Of a stretch of DNA of 64,000 nt, positions 34,845-43,740 are shown piece after piece. The first letter of the stretch is position 1; each line of letters starts with the position of its first letter. This stretch comes from Helicobacter sp. TUL (GTDB lineage: Bacteria; Campylobacterota; Campylobacteria; Campylobacterales; Helicobacteraceae), in contig NZ_NESU01000002.1 in NCBI RefSeq assembly GCF_002287135.1, forward strand, positions 1-64,000, in the 5' to 3' direction. The notes under the pieces are model-generated. The model was not told the origin of the DNA, made no database searches, and was given only the letters and a program-made list of their open reading frames with translations. A program made the translations under genes and the position numbers.

Positions 34845-36135
34845 ATGTTGCAATTTTTATGTAAGGTTTTGCAATCTAGGACGACGACATTTGAGCAAGC
34901 TAAGGCAGAGGGAGAGATTATCCAAGATATAGAGGTATACCCTAGTAAAAATATCCTTGTGTGTGGCAATGGAATCTATACATACAAAGATACATCTGAA
35001 TTAGATGAGTTAGTAAATACTCTCGGGGGGGGGGGATTTACATGCTATAGATAATAGCAAGTCTTCTCCAAAGCAGTATTCTAATTTTCATTTTCGTGAT
35101 ATTTTTGGTCGTTATCATCGATTTTTCCGCCCATATACACGAACTTTAGTGCCTCTAAAGGTGAGAGTTTTTACTGATGCATATTGTTATTCGGATAGTT
35201 CCGAAATTCTTATTACAAAATCCAAAAAAGCGCTTATTTCACAGACTTCATACATTACTCATGAATTTGCGATGCCACGAGGATTAACTACACTACGCCG
35301 TGCATTGTTTGTGCTTAGACAAATATATAAATGGTTGAAATTTTTTATTGCCAAGACTCATAATATACATGGCACAGTTGCTGTCATGCATCAAGCACGA
35401 CATTATGGTCATTATCTTGTAGAGAGTGTTTCAAGTATGCTCCAGATTTTAGAGAGCAATGTAGAGATAGATTATTATATTCTCGATATTTCTACGCCAT
35501 TTGCGAAAGCAATGGTAGAGCTTTTGCAAATTCCAACAGACAAAATTCTCTCTCCTACTCCACATCGACTTATGCATGCAGATCGCATAGTATTACCAAC
35601 ACTCACTGCTGATGTAGAGATTGTGGAATACCGTGATCGCATATTGTGGGGCCGTTCACTTTCACAACCACTCAATATTTTAGATTTTTATACACGCCTT
35701 GCTTATGATACTACCTCATCCCATCCATCACGCAAGATTTTTCTTAAACGACCAGAAAATTCTAATCGTAATTTTGAAAATCCACAAGAGGTAGAGGCAA
35801 TATTTGCAGAGTATGGATATGAAATCATTTTACCAGATACCTTAAGCCTCTTAGAGCAAATAACACTTATGCAAGAAGCTAGAGTCATTGCAAGTATGCA
35901 TGGAGCAGGATTAGTTAATGTGCTTTTTGCACCAAGTGATGCAGTGGTATTTGAGATTTTTTCTCAGTATTACTATGATGCTGCACTCCAAATGTGTGCG
36001 TTACTAAAGCACCAAAAGTATTTGTATATGGTTGGTGAGACGCACGATACTTCAATGCATCCACAACAAGAAAGCGTTTATATAAAGCCACAAAAACTTC
36101 GTCAAGCTTTGAGGATTGTAGAGCAACATGTATAG
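34845..36135 (+). pseudogene. Phase-variable glycosyltransferase (GT61/DUF563 type), OFF frame
   Basis: The ATG at 34845 ('atagggagtatgtt' before it) opens a frame that reads MLQFLCKVLQSRTTTFEQ and crosses a run of 11 G at 35025-35035. It then stops at 35052-35054 after 69 codons. With one G fewer (or two more) it continues DLHAIDNSK into the frame that stays open to 36135, giving 429 aa. That downstream part has VMHQARHYGHYLVESVSSM, SRKIFLKRPENSNRNF and VIASMHGAGLVNVLFAPSD, which are hallmarks of the DUF563/GT61 glycosyltransferase family. Poly-G tracts switch surface-glycan genes by slipped-strand mispairing in Helicobacter and Campylobacter. I read this as one gene in the OFF state, not decay, as the rest is intact. 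Confidence 0.85.
35025..35035 (+). repeat. Homopolymeric G11 tract (contingency switch)
   Basis: Eleven consecutive G lie within a coding frame. G10 or G13 would restore the 429-codon frame, while G11 gives a stop 17-19 bases later. It is much the longest G run I saw in this AT-rich window. Confidence 0.9.
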
Positions 36136-36159
36136 CAATATCTATACATGTGGGTTGCT
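36122..36159. terminator. Stem-loop between convergent glycosyltransferase and carA genes
   Basis: ACATGTATAG, loop CAATAT, CTATACATGT forms a perfect 10-bp stem at 36126-36151. Flanking AGCA/TGCT can pair further with a bulge. It overlaps the stop codon of the glycosyltransferase gene and separates it from carA on the other strand. There is no strong T run, so the role as terminator is moderate. Confidence 0.5.
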
Positions 36160-36188
36160 ATGGATTTATGGAAGTGTAGCAGAGTATT

Positions 36189-37346
36189 TTAGAGAGTTTC
36201 GCGCACTATAGTAGCAAATTCGGCAAAGAGCTTACGCGCTTCTTTTGGTCCCGGACTTGCTTCTGGGTGGTGTTGGACAGAGAAAATAGGTTTATTGTGG
36301 TATTTAAGTCCCTCAATCGTCCCATCAAAAAGGTTTCTGTGTGTAACTTGTGCAATAGATTCTATAGAATCTGGGACAGAATAATTGTGGTTTTGTGCGG
36401 TGATTTCAACTTCTTGTGTGATGAGGTTTTTGACTGGGTGATTGCCCCCATGGTGCCCAAATTTTAATTTAAATGTTTCAAAGCCGTGCGCGATAGCTAA
36501 AAGCTGATGTCCTAAACAAATACCAAAAATAGGAATATTTGCATTGATAAGTTTTTGTATTTGCGCGACTTCATCTTTAAGCACAAGAGGATCTCCTGGT
36601 CCATTAGAGAGGAATACGCCACCTATTTCTTTGCGCTCAAATCTTTCCAAGACTTCATCAGCGCTAAAAGTATAAGGTATCACTTCCACTTCTAGCCCTA
36701 CGGCGTTTAATTCATTAAGGATATTGCGCTTTATACCAAAATCTATAGCAAGGATTTTTTTATGCCATTGCGGTTTGGCATAGCTCAAACTTTCAAAGCT
36801 AAATACAGAATCTTGGTGCGTGTATGGTGTAGGCGTGGAAACTTGTTTGATGTAGTTAATGTCTTGGATATGTGGTGCGGAAGCTAATTGTGTGGCTAAA
36901 GATTGTGCATCGTGGATATGTGTGCTAGCTATCATCATCATTGAGCCTTGTTTAGTTAGCATTTTGATTAACGCGCGTGTATCAACACCACAGATTCCAA
37001 TGATATTTTGTGCTTTGAGAAAATCTCCCAAAGATTGCGTAGCGCGGAAATTTGAGTAAAATTCATTATAGTTTGCGACTATCACGCCTTTGCAAAATGT
37101 TTTGGTAGATTCTTCATCTTGAGGATTCACACCCACTATGCCAATTTCTGGCATACTAAATGTGATAAACTGCCCTGCATAGCTTGGATCAGTGATGATT
37201 TCTTCATAGCCACTTAATGAGGTATTAAAGACTACTTCACCTACTGCGCTACCCTCTGCACCAAAACTTTTGGCTTGTAAAAATACGCCATTTTCAAAAT
37301 ATAAAGAAATTGGCTTAAGATCGTGATGTGGTGATGTATCAGGCAT
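36189..37346 (-). CDS. carA: Carbamoyl-phosphate synthase small subunit (glutaminase)
   Basis: CarA releases ammonia from glutamine for CarB in arginine and pyrimidine synthesis. The 385-aa protein has the class I amidotransferase triad: Cys in GICLGHQLLA near 275, with His and Glu in HHPEASPGP near 362. The N-terminal domain contains FNTSLSGYEEIITDPSYAGQ. Its start overlaps the DUF507 gene stop by one base. carB is not in the window. Confidence 0.96.
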   Translation of the reverse strand: MPDTSPHHDLKPISLYFENGVFLQAKSFGAEGSAVGEVVFNTSLSGYEEIITDPSYAGQFITFSMPEIGIVGVNPQDEESTKTFCKGVIVANYNEFYSNFRATQSLGDFLKAQNIIGICGVDTRALIKMLTKQGSMMMIASTHIHDAQSLATQLASAPHIQDINYIKQVSTPTPYTHQDSVFSFESLSYAKPQWHKKILAIDFGIKRNILNELNAVGLEVEVIPYTFSADEVLERFERKEIGGVFLSNGPGDPLVLKDEVAQIQKLINANIPIFGICLGHQLLAIAHGFETFKLKFGHHGGNHPVKNLITQEVEITAQNHNYSVPDSIESIAQVTHRNLFDGTIEGLKYHNKPIFSVQHHPEASPGPKEARKLFAEFATIVRETL

Positions 37347-37897
37347 TAGGCAAGTCCTCTTTTGCGTAATTCTTCTTCATACAGCTTAGCAAAGACAATC
37401 TCATACTCTTCACTTCCATATACAAGCTTCTTTTTGTATTTTTCAAGTTTTTTGAGGACTTCCTCTTCGCTTTTTTCATAGATTTTGGAGTATTCGTTGA
37501 TAGATTTATGGATAATGTTTTTGATGATGATATCAGATACTTTAAAGGTAATCACACCTTCTTTGAGAAGCCTTGTAAGAATGTGGTGTGAGAGATCACT
37601 ACAGCGCTCTTCCCACCTAAGAGAAAAGTTTTCATCTTGCGCAATTTGGCGCTTAAACATTCTAAACATATCGCCTTCATCCATGCGATATACTTCTATC
37701 TCATCTGTGTATTCTTCGAGTAATTCTCGCGCTTTTTCATCAATGGCGCGTTCGGCTTGAATGTTTTCTTGCAAGACTTGTAGAGCAATTGCACTAAGCG
37801 ATTCTAATGAGCCCTCGAGTGTTATAAAATTCGCATTCACCAAATCTAAACCGATTTTATTTGCTATATATGGTGCGTGTTGGGCTTTTAATCGCAT
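37346..37897 (-). CDS. DUF507 family protein
   Basis: The 183-aa protein is highly charged and helical (for example EEEVLKKLEKYKKKLVYGSE near 148-167) and lacks membrane or signal segments. It starts MRLKAQHAPYIANKIGLDLV, the conserved opening of DUF507 proteins in epsilonproteobacteria. The gene precedes carA with a one-base overlap, as I recall for other helicobacters. The function of DUF507 is unknown. The ATG follows 'aaggagagc'. Confidence 0.8.
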   Translation of the reverse strand: MRLKAQHAPYIANKIGLDLVNANFITLEGSLESLSAIALQVLQENIQAERAIDEKARELLEEYTDEIEVYRMDEGDMFRMFKRQIAQDENFSLRWEERCSDLSHHILTRLLKEGVITFKVSDIIIKNIIHKSINEYSKIYEKSEEEVLKKLEKYKKKLVYGSEEYEIVFAKLYEEELRKRGLA

Positions 37898-37923
37898 AAT
37901 GCTCTCCTTAATTCTTTCTCATA

Positions 37924-37929
37924 ATTGTA
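37924..37929 (-). promoter_or_regulatory. -10 box of the DUF507-carA operon
   Basis: TACAAT on the minus strand (attgta on plus), 26 bases upstream of the DUF507 ATG, preceded by GC as in extended -10 boxes of this genome. Confidence 0.5.
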
Positions 37930-37952
37930 GCGTGTATAAGGTAAAAAAGGCT

Positions 37953-38699
37953 TTAAGGTTCTTGGTGTTTTTCGTAAATATAAGGCACAGAATTTATACC
38001 TGCTGCACTTACACGCTCACTTAAGGACATAATGTCGCTAAAGTCATCATTTGCATATTTTTTGGGCAATTCATATCCGTGTTTAAAGACTTCTTGCAGC
38101 AAGGCGACCTTTGCTTGTGTGTTTGGTTGTTCTGCTAAACGTTGGCGCAACATAGAGGATTTGAGTGCAGAATCTTTGCCCAAAAATCCCACAAGCACGA
38201 TATACACATTGCTTTCTTTGAGATATTTCTGGAGATTTCGGATTTCTTTTTGGCATGATGGGCAGTTTGGATCTGCTATTATGTAGGTAATTTTTGAGGA
38301 TTGTTTCGCAGATTCTAGAGAAACTATCTCGTGGGGTTTAAGTGTTTGGAAAAATTTTGCTATTTCTTTGTTATCGACTTTTTGGCTACTGCCTTGTGCT
38401 TGTTTGATAAAGTTTGCGACATCAGCAGAATCTGTGAGATCTTGAGAAAAAAAGACATTTGTTGCACCAAAAATCAAACTCGCATCACTTGTCGCAAATA
38501 ATGGGACTTTCAGGTCACCTGTTTGCACAATAACAAGTTTTAGAGATTCAGAGCTTTTGAGGTTTTGCACACTTAGGACTTTGACATCTTGAGAGGTACG
38601 TTGTTTAATAAGTGCGGTGAGTTTGTTTTCAAAACTTGCACTTGTGGCTATATTTAGGCACACAAAGAGTAAAAAAAGGGCTTTAGCAAAGGCTTTCAT
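37953..38699 (-). CDS. DsbC/DsbG-like periplasmic thiol-disulfide protein
   Basis: The 248-aa protein has a signal peptide (MKAFAKALFLLFVCLNIATSA) and a thioredoxin-fold domain with the redox motif DPNCPSCQKEI (CPSC near 147-150). An N-terminal domain (about 22-110) resembles the dimerisation part of DsbC/DsbG isomerases. It should act in the periplasm on disulfide formation or isomerisation. The ATG follows 'aaggatagatc'. The motif CPSC is less common than CPHC or CGYC, so its redox direction is uncertain. Confidence 0.75.
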   Translation of the reverse strand: MKAFAKALFLLFVCLNIATSASFENKLTALIKQRTSQDVKVLSVQNLKSSESLKLVIVQTGDLKVPLFATSDASLIFGATNVFFSQDLTDSADVANFIKQAQGSSQKVDNKEIAKFFQTLKPHEIVSLESAKQSSKITYIIADPNCPSCQKEIRNLQKYLKESNVYIVLVGFLGKDSALKSSMLRQRLAEQPNTQAKVALLQEVFKHGYELPKKYANDDFSDIMSLSERVSAAGINSVPYIYEKHQEP

Positions 38700-38728
38700 G
38701 ATCTATCCTTGTTTTAAAAAAATTACTT

Positions 38729-38734
38729 TATAAT
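38729..38734 (+). promoter_or_regulatory. -10 box upstream of folK and the flagellar operon
   Basis: TATAAT in 'ctttataattgt'. A transcript from here would begin near 38741, which argues for the folK start at 38773 and against an earlier in-frame TTG at 38734. Confidence 0.55.
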
Positions 38735-38772
38735 TGTATTTGCTTTTTACAAATAATCACAAAAGGTTTGGC

Positions 38773-39255
38773 TTGAATCTCACACTAAGCGCGAGTATGT
38801 ATTATCCAAAAATATTTAGCAAAACACATCGAGATTCTAAGAGACATAATGTGGTGCTTTTAGGCATAGGCGGTAATCAACCCCAAACCCCTAAAGCCTT
38901 TAGAAATCTTATAAGAGTGCTATATGCAAATCCCAATATCTCACATATAGAATCTAGCCCACTTTTAGAAAATCCAGCTTTTGGGTTTATTCATCAACCA
39001 TCGTTTATAAATGCTACACTTTTTTTGCACACAGCATACACACTCACAGAATTGTATGCTTTAGTCTTTTACCTAGAGAGACGCTTTGGTCGCCCTAGAA
39101 AACGCGCGTTTAAAAATGCACCAAGAATCATAGATATTGACATAATTTTTTTTAACACATTGATTTTAAAGCGAGGTTATCTTACAATCCCACATCCACA
39201 TTGGCAAAACCGAGAGAGTGTGTGTGTACCGATGAGTTTTATGAAGTTTCACTAA
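38773..39255 (+). CDS. folK: 2-amino-4-hydroxy-6-hydroxymethyldihydropteridine pyrophosphokinase
   Basis: FolK pyrophosphorylates hydroxymethyldihydropterin in folate synthesis. Motifs are VVLLGIGGNQPQTP, then ERRFGRPRKRAFKNAPRIID and the metal-binding DIDIIFF. I place the start at the TTG at 38773, after 'aaaaggtttggc' (160 aa). An ATG at 38797 is an alternative, and the frame's first TTG at 38734 overlaps the promoter. It heads the folK-flhF-flhG run known from H. pylori. Confidence 0.9.
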   Translation: MNLTLSASMYYPKIFSKTHRDSKRHNVVLLGIGGNQPQTPKAFRNLIRVLYANPNISHIESSPLLENPAFGFIHQPSFINATLFLHTAYTLTELYALVFYLERRFGRPRKRAFKNAPRIIDIDIIFFNTLILKRGYLTIPHPHWQNRESVCVPMSFMKFH

Positions 39256-39264
39256 AGGGGTGTT

Positions 39265-40704
39265 ATGGCAAAAAAATTGCATACTTTTATGGGGGAAACT
39301 CCCGCAGAAGCAATGAAAAAGGCGCGAGATAGTTTTGGAGAAGATGCTCAAGTCGTCGAGACAAAAGAAGTGCGCAAAAAAACGCTCAATCAAGCGGGTT
39401 TGTATGAAATGACGGTGATGGTTGATGAGGATGTAGCCACTCAAAATACAACAGATTCACAAAATATCGTGCAAAATAGTGTGCAACAAAGGTTAGAGGA
39501 AATTGCGCAAAGACAACTTGCCAAAAAGCGTGAGGAAAAAGATAAGGGGCTTGATGAGGTGAGTTTGCAATTAAGTGATGCGGTGCGTGAGATTTCAGAG
39601 ATTGCCAATGTCCCTACAAAGCTCCCAAGCACCCCACCACAGACACCCAAAAAAGTTGTTAGTAATCTCACAAATGCCAATCCTTATAAAGATGTCGCCC
39701 AAACGCCCACACCAAAAGATGTGGATTCTAAAATTGAGGATATGCAACGCGTTCGTATCAATCAAGCCCAGCTTGAGCGCGGTGAGCTTAAAGAGATTCG
39801 CCAAGAGCTTGATAAGATTAATGATAAGATGAAAATTATCCAAAATATGTTTTGGGAAGAGCGCGCACCAGAAGGGCTACAGATACCTCAAGAGTTTGCA
39901 GAGATTTATAGAATCGCTAAAGGTAGTGGTATGAATAAAGAGCATTTAGATATGATTATGCGCCTAAGCCTTGAATTAATGCCTCTAAGAATGCGAGAGA
40001 ATTCCACGACAATCAAGCGGTATTTTCGTGAAGTATTGCGCAAGATGATTTATTGTCGTAGCGAGAATCTACAGGTAGGGCAAAAACGCATTATGATGTT
40101 TGTTGGTCCTACAGGCGTGGGTAAGACTACGACATTGGCTAAGCTTGCGGCGCGGTATTCTTTGATGATGGAAAAGCGACATAAGGTGGGTATTATCACA
40201 CTTGATACATATCGACTTGCCGCAGTTGATCAGTTAATGGCATATGCACGTATGATGCGCCTAAGTATTGATACGGTGGTAGAGCCAGATGAGTTTGGTA
40301 AAGCCATAGATTCACTAAGGCATTGTGATTATATTCTTATCGATACTGCCGGACATTCCCAGCACGACAAACAAAAGCTTGAAACACTAAAAAATTATAT
40401 CAATAATGACTACAAAATTGATGTTTCCCTTGTCCTTGCACTTAATGCCAAATACGAGGATTTGCGTGATACATACAATGCATTTAGCGGAAGCTTAGAG
40501 CTTGATACTTTGATTTTTAGCAAACTTGATGAGAGCAGGAATTTTGGCAATATGTTTTCGCTTATTTATGAGACCAAAAAACCTGTAAGTTATCTTTCTA
40601 TAGGACAAAGTGTGCCAAATGACTTGCTTGTGGCAACAAATGATTATCTTGTGGATTGTTTGTTAGAGGGGTTTAGAAAACCTCAAGAAAAGCAGAGCTT
40701 TTAG
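39265..40704 (+). CDS. flhF: Flagellar biosynthesis GTPase FlhF
   Basis: FlhF is an SRP-type GTPase that sets flagellar position at the pole. The 479-aa protein has the B domain opening MAKKLHTFMGETPAEAMKKA, a variable linker (100-190), then the NG domain with FVGPTGVGKTTTLAKL near 277, DTYRLAAVDQL near 314 and DTAGHSQHD near 358. The start lies 9 bases after folK, and flhG follows after 8 bases. Confidence 0.96.
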   Translation: MAKKLHTFMGETPAEAMKKARDSFGEDAQVVETKEVRKKTLNQAGLYEMTVMVDEDVATQNTTDSQNIVQNSVQQRLEEIAQRQLAKKREEKDKGLDEVSLQLSDAVREISEIANVPTKLPSTPPQTPKKVVSNLTNANPYKDVAQTPTPKDVDSKIEDMQRVRINQAQLERGELKEIRQELDKINDKMKIIQNMFWEERAPEGLQIPQEFAEIYRIAKGSGMNKEHLDMIMRLSLELMPLRMRENSTTIKRYFREVLRKMIYCRSENLQVGQKRIMMFVGPTGVGKTTTLAKLAARYSLMMEKRHKVGIITLDTYRLAAVDQLMAYARMMRLSIDTVVEPDEFGKAIDSLRHCDYILIDTAGHSQHDKQKLETLKNYINNDYKIDVSLVLALNAKYEDLRDTYNAFSGSLELDTLIFSKLDESRNFGNMFSLIYETKKPVSYLSIGQSVPNDLLVATNDYLVDCLLEGFRKPQEKQSF

Positions 40705-40712
40705 GATTTGGT

Positions 40713-41600
40713 ATGCCCACTCATCAAGCTAGTGCCCTACAAGATCTTGTCCGATCGCGTTCCAAGGTGCAATACAGCACGACGCGTTTTATTGCGGTTA
40801 CTAGTGGTAAGGGTGGCGTAGGAAAATCTAGCATAAGTGCCAATCTTGCGTATGCGTTATGGAAAAGTGGCAAAAAAGTTGCCATTTTTGATGCCGACAT
40901 AGGCTTAGCAAATCTTGATTTGATTTTTGGAGTAAAAACGCCCTACAATATCTTACATGCGTTGCGTGGAGAAGTCTCGTTTAATGAAGTGGTGCATACG
41001 ATTGAAAATGGATTGTATCTTATTCCCGGTGATAGTGGTGATGAAATTTTAAAATACATAAATACCGGAGTTTTAGAGCGCTTTTTGGAAGAAAGCAATA
41101 TTTTAGATTCTGTAGAATATATGATTATTGATACAGGTGCTGGGATAGGCGGTGTAACACAGCAGTTTTTAGATGCTAGTGATATGCTTATTGTGGTAAC
41201 TATGCGTGATCCCTCCGCGCTTACTGATGCATATGCCACCATCAAGCTTAATGCCAAAAGTAAAAATGACATCGCGCTTATTATCAATATGGCACAAAAC
41301 GCTAAGGAAGCAAAGGCAGTGTATGAACGCATACGAAATGTAGCATTTGAAAAGATTCCTTCATTGCATTTGCATTATTTGGGGTTTTTGGCACAAAGCA
41401 ATGTCATTGCTCAAGCCACACGAGCTAGGGAATTATTTTACAAAGTCCAACCTCTCTCACCAGCAAAGATTCAGCTTGATGAGATTTTAAAACAAATTTT
41501 TGCTTTAGAATCAAAACTTTTTTCTGTGGAACAAAATATGCTTTTACAATCTCAAAGCGCATTAGGCTCTTTTTTCAAAAGAATGTTGGGGTATTTGTAG
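40713..41600 (+). CDS. flhG: Flagellum-number regulator FlhG (FleN/YlxH), MinD-like ATPase
   Basis: FlhG is a ParA/MinD-type ATPase that limits flagellar number and stimulates FlhF. The 295-aa product has the deviant Walker A TSGKGGVGKSSISANLAY near 30-47, DADIGLANLDLIFG near 66 and IIDTGAGIG near 139. It lies directly downstream of flhF. Interaction with the switch proteins encoded downstream is known for the family. Confidence 0.95.
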   Translation: MPTHQASALQDLVRSRSKVQYSTTRFIAVTSGKGGVGKSSISANLAYALWKSGKKVAIFDADIGLANLDLIFGVKTPYNILHALRGEVSFNEVVHTIENGLYLIPGDSGDEILKYINTGVLERFLEESNILDSVEYMIIDTGAGIGGVTQQFLDASDMLIVVTMRDPSALTDAYATIKLNAKSKNDIALIINMAQNAKEAKAVYERIRNVAFEKIPSLHLHYLGFLAQSNVIAQATRARELFYKVQPLSPAKIQLDEILKQIFALESKLFSVEQNMLLQSQSALGSFFKRMLGYL

Positions 41601-41610
41601 GTAGGGAGTG

Positions 41611-41940
41611 ATGAAGCCAGATAATTATATGAGCTTTGGCATTGTTTCAGGATTTTTCATAGGACTTGCTTTTTCTATTGTAAAGTTTGAAGATCCGGCA
41701 TTTATAGTAATTTGGACAATCATCACCACCATTGGAATCTACCTCATCATAGCCGTATCTATCGCGTTGTATTTTTGGTTTTTGGATTTTAGTAGATCAA
41801 GCGTTAAAAAAGACAAGCTAGAACAAAACTTGGAATATTATCGCCTAGAATTTGATAAAAGGGAGCGCGAGGTGGCAAAGATTCGTGCGTTTTTGAAAAG
41901 TATAGAATCTGATCAAGAAGAAGAAGGTGCTAATGCCTAA
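41611..41940 (+). CDS. Small membrane protein of the flhG-fliA interval
   Basis: The 109-aa protein has two transmembrane helices (about 8-22 and 30-57) and a charged coiled-coil tail (KKDKLEQNLEYYRLEFDKRE). The ATG at 41611 follows 'ggtagggagtg'; a GTG three bases earlier is less likely. A gene of similar size and topology lies at this place in H. pylori. The role in flagellation is unknown, but position suggests one. Confidence 0.75.
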   Translation: MKPDNYMSFGIVSGFFIGLAFSIVKFEDPAFIVIWTIITTIGIYLIIAVSIALYFWFLDFSRSSVKKDKLEQNLEYYRLEFDKREREVAKIRAFLKSIESDQEEEGANA

Positions 41941-41973
41941 AGAATATACACATAAAGACAAAAGGTAGCAAGT

Positions 41974-42675
41974 ATGCCAAAGCAAACAAATGCCTATAAT
42001 CAGAATCTCAAATACGCACAAGATGAACTTGCTACGCAATATCTTCCGGCAGTTAAGGCTATGGCGTTTCGCCTAAAAGAACGCTTGCCAAGCTCGATTG
42101 ATGTAATGGATTTGGTATCCATAGGTGCAGAAGAGCTTGTTAAACTTGCTAGACGCTATGATAGCTCGATTAATGATTCATTTTGGGGTTTTGCAAAAAC
42201 GCGTGTCAATGGCGCTATGTTGGATTATCTGCGATCTCTTGATGTGCTATCGCGATCCAATAGAAAACTTGTAAAAAGCATAGATCTTGAGGTTTCTAAA
42301 TATTTTAACCAATACCAAGAAGAACCAAGCGATGAATATCTTGCTAAGGTGCTTAATGAAGAGGTAGCAAAAATCAAAGAAGCGCGTGTAGCGAGTGATA
42401 TTTATGCGCTTGTGCCAATTGATGAGCAATATAATGCGATTGTTGGGGATAATATTTTAGAGGACTTGCAACAAGAAGAGCTCATCGAAATTATCTCTAA
42501 AATCTTGAGAGATTTAAGCCAAAGAGAACAAATGATTATCCAGCTGTATTATTTTGAAGAATTAAGCCTCAAGGAAATTAGTGAAGTTTTGGGCATTACA
42601 GAATCTCGCATTTCACAAATAGCAAAAGAAGTTATTAAAAAGATACGCCTTGCGCTAGGAGAAACTAATGGCTGA
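41974..42675 (+). CDS. fliA: Flagellar sigma factor FliA (sigma-28)
   Basis: FliA directs RNA polymerase to late flagellar promoters. The 233-aa protein has region 2 (LPSSIDVMDLVSIGAEELVK, FWGFAKTRVNGAMLDYLRS) and region 4 with the helix-turn-helix LSLKEISEVLGITESRISQI near 197-216. It overlaps fliM by 8 bases. Its anti-sigma factor FlgM is not in the window. Confidence 0.95.
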   Translation: MPKQTNAYNQNLKYAQDELATQYLPAVKAMAFRLKERLPSSIDVMDLVSIGAEELVKLARRYDSSINDSFWGFAKTRVNGAMLDYLRSLDVLSRSNRKLVKSIDLEVSKYFNQYQEEPSDEYLAKVLNEEVAKIKEARVASDIYALVPIDEQYNAIVGDNILEDLQQEELIEIISKILRDLSQREQMIIQLYYFEELSLKEISEVLGITESRISQIAKEVIKKIRLALGETNG

Positions 42676-43732
42676 TATTCTAAGTCAAGAAGAGATAGAC
42701 GCGCTCTTAGAGGTTGTCGATGATGGCGGAGATGCCGAGAGTTTAGAAAAAGAAGATGTCCTCCACCAAAAGCAAGTAACACTTTATGACTTTAAACGTC
42801 CAAATCGTGTTAGTAAGGAGCAACTTAGAGCATTTAAGAGTATTCATGACAAAATGGCGCGCTCCCTTTCTTCACAGATTTCTGCGGTTATGCGATCGAT
42901 TGTGGAGATTCAGCTCCATAGTGTGGATCAAATGACTTATGGGGAATTCTTGATGAGTTTGCCAAGCCCTACAAGCTTTAACGTCTTTTCTATGAAGCCC
43001 TTAGAGGGAAGCGGTGTGCTAGAGATAAATCCTAGTATCGCATTTCCTATGATTGATAGGCTCTTGGGTGGCAAGGGTGATCCATATGAGAATGCGCGAG
43101 AATTTAGCGACATAGAGCTAAATTTGCTTGATACAATCTTGCGCCAAATGATGCAAAACCTCAAAGAAGCGTGGTCTTCGATTACTGATATTTTTCCAAG
43201 CATTGATGCTAAAGAATCTAGTCCAAATGTTGTGCAAATTGTGGCACAAAATGAGATTGTGATTATGGTGGTTATGGAGATTATTATTGGGCATTCTAGT
43301 GGTATGATGAATATTTGTTACCCTGTGATTGCCCTTGAAACCGTGCTTTCTCGCCTAGCGACACGAGATTTAATGTTGAGTGATACAAGCTCCAAAAAAT
43401 CTCGTAACAAAGAACTTCAAGCACTTGTCGCTGGAGCAAATGTTATTGTTTCGGCATTTATTGGTGAGACAGACTTGACATTGCGAGAAGTTTTGGATTT
43501 GCAGGTAGGGGATATTGTGCGCCTTGATTCTGTCGCAGATGATACCGTGCGTGTGTGTATAGATGGGAGAGAAAAGTATATTGCCACCATAGGTTTGCAA
43601 CGCTATCGCAAAACAATTTGTATCAAAGAAGTTATCAAAACAGAAAAAGATTATGTCAAAGAAGTGCTTGAAATGCTTGAAGCACAGCGTAAAAATAAAG
43701 TTATTGATCTTGAAGAAGAAGAAAGCGAATAG
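42668..43732 (+). CDS. fliM: Flagellar motor switch protein FliM
   Basis: FliM forms the C-ring and binds CheY-P. The 354-aa protein starts MADILSQEEIDALLEVVDDG, the conserved CheY-binding peptide, followed by the middle CheC-like domain and a C-terminal SpoA domain (TLREVLDLQVGDIVRLDSVA near 272-291). The start overlaps fliA, and fliY follows after 8 bases. Confidence 0.96.
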   Translation: MADILSQEEIDALLEVVDDGGDAESLEKEDVLHQKQVTLYDFKRPNRVSKEQLRAFKSIHDKMARSLSSQISAVMRSIVEIQLHSVDQMTYGEFLMSLPSPTSFNVFSMKPLEGSGVLEINPSIAFPMIDRLLGGKGDPYENAREFSDIELNLLDTILRQMMQNLKEAWSSITDIFPSIDAKESSPNVVQIVAQNEIVIMVVMEIIIGHSSGMMNICYPVIALETVLSRLATRDLMLSDTSSKKSRNKELQALVAGANVIVSAFIGETDLTLREVLDLQVGDIVRLDSVADDTVRVCIDGREKYIATIGLQRYRKTICIKEVIKTEKDYVKEVLEMLEAQRKNKVIDLEEEESE

Positions 43733-43740
43733 GAGATCGT

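Noticed and set aside
34719-35054. Frame starting inside the metallophosphoesterase gene and running into the G tract
   Set aside because: The upstream part overlaps a conserved gene. The ATG at 34845 with a nearby binding site is the sensible start.
39217-39228. GT dinucleotide run near the end of folK, considered as a phase-variation repeat
   Set aside because: Only about five units, close to the 3' end, where slippage would hardly change the protein.
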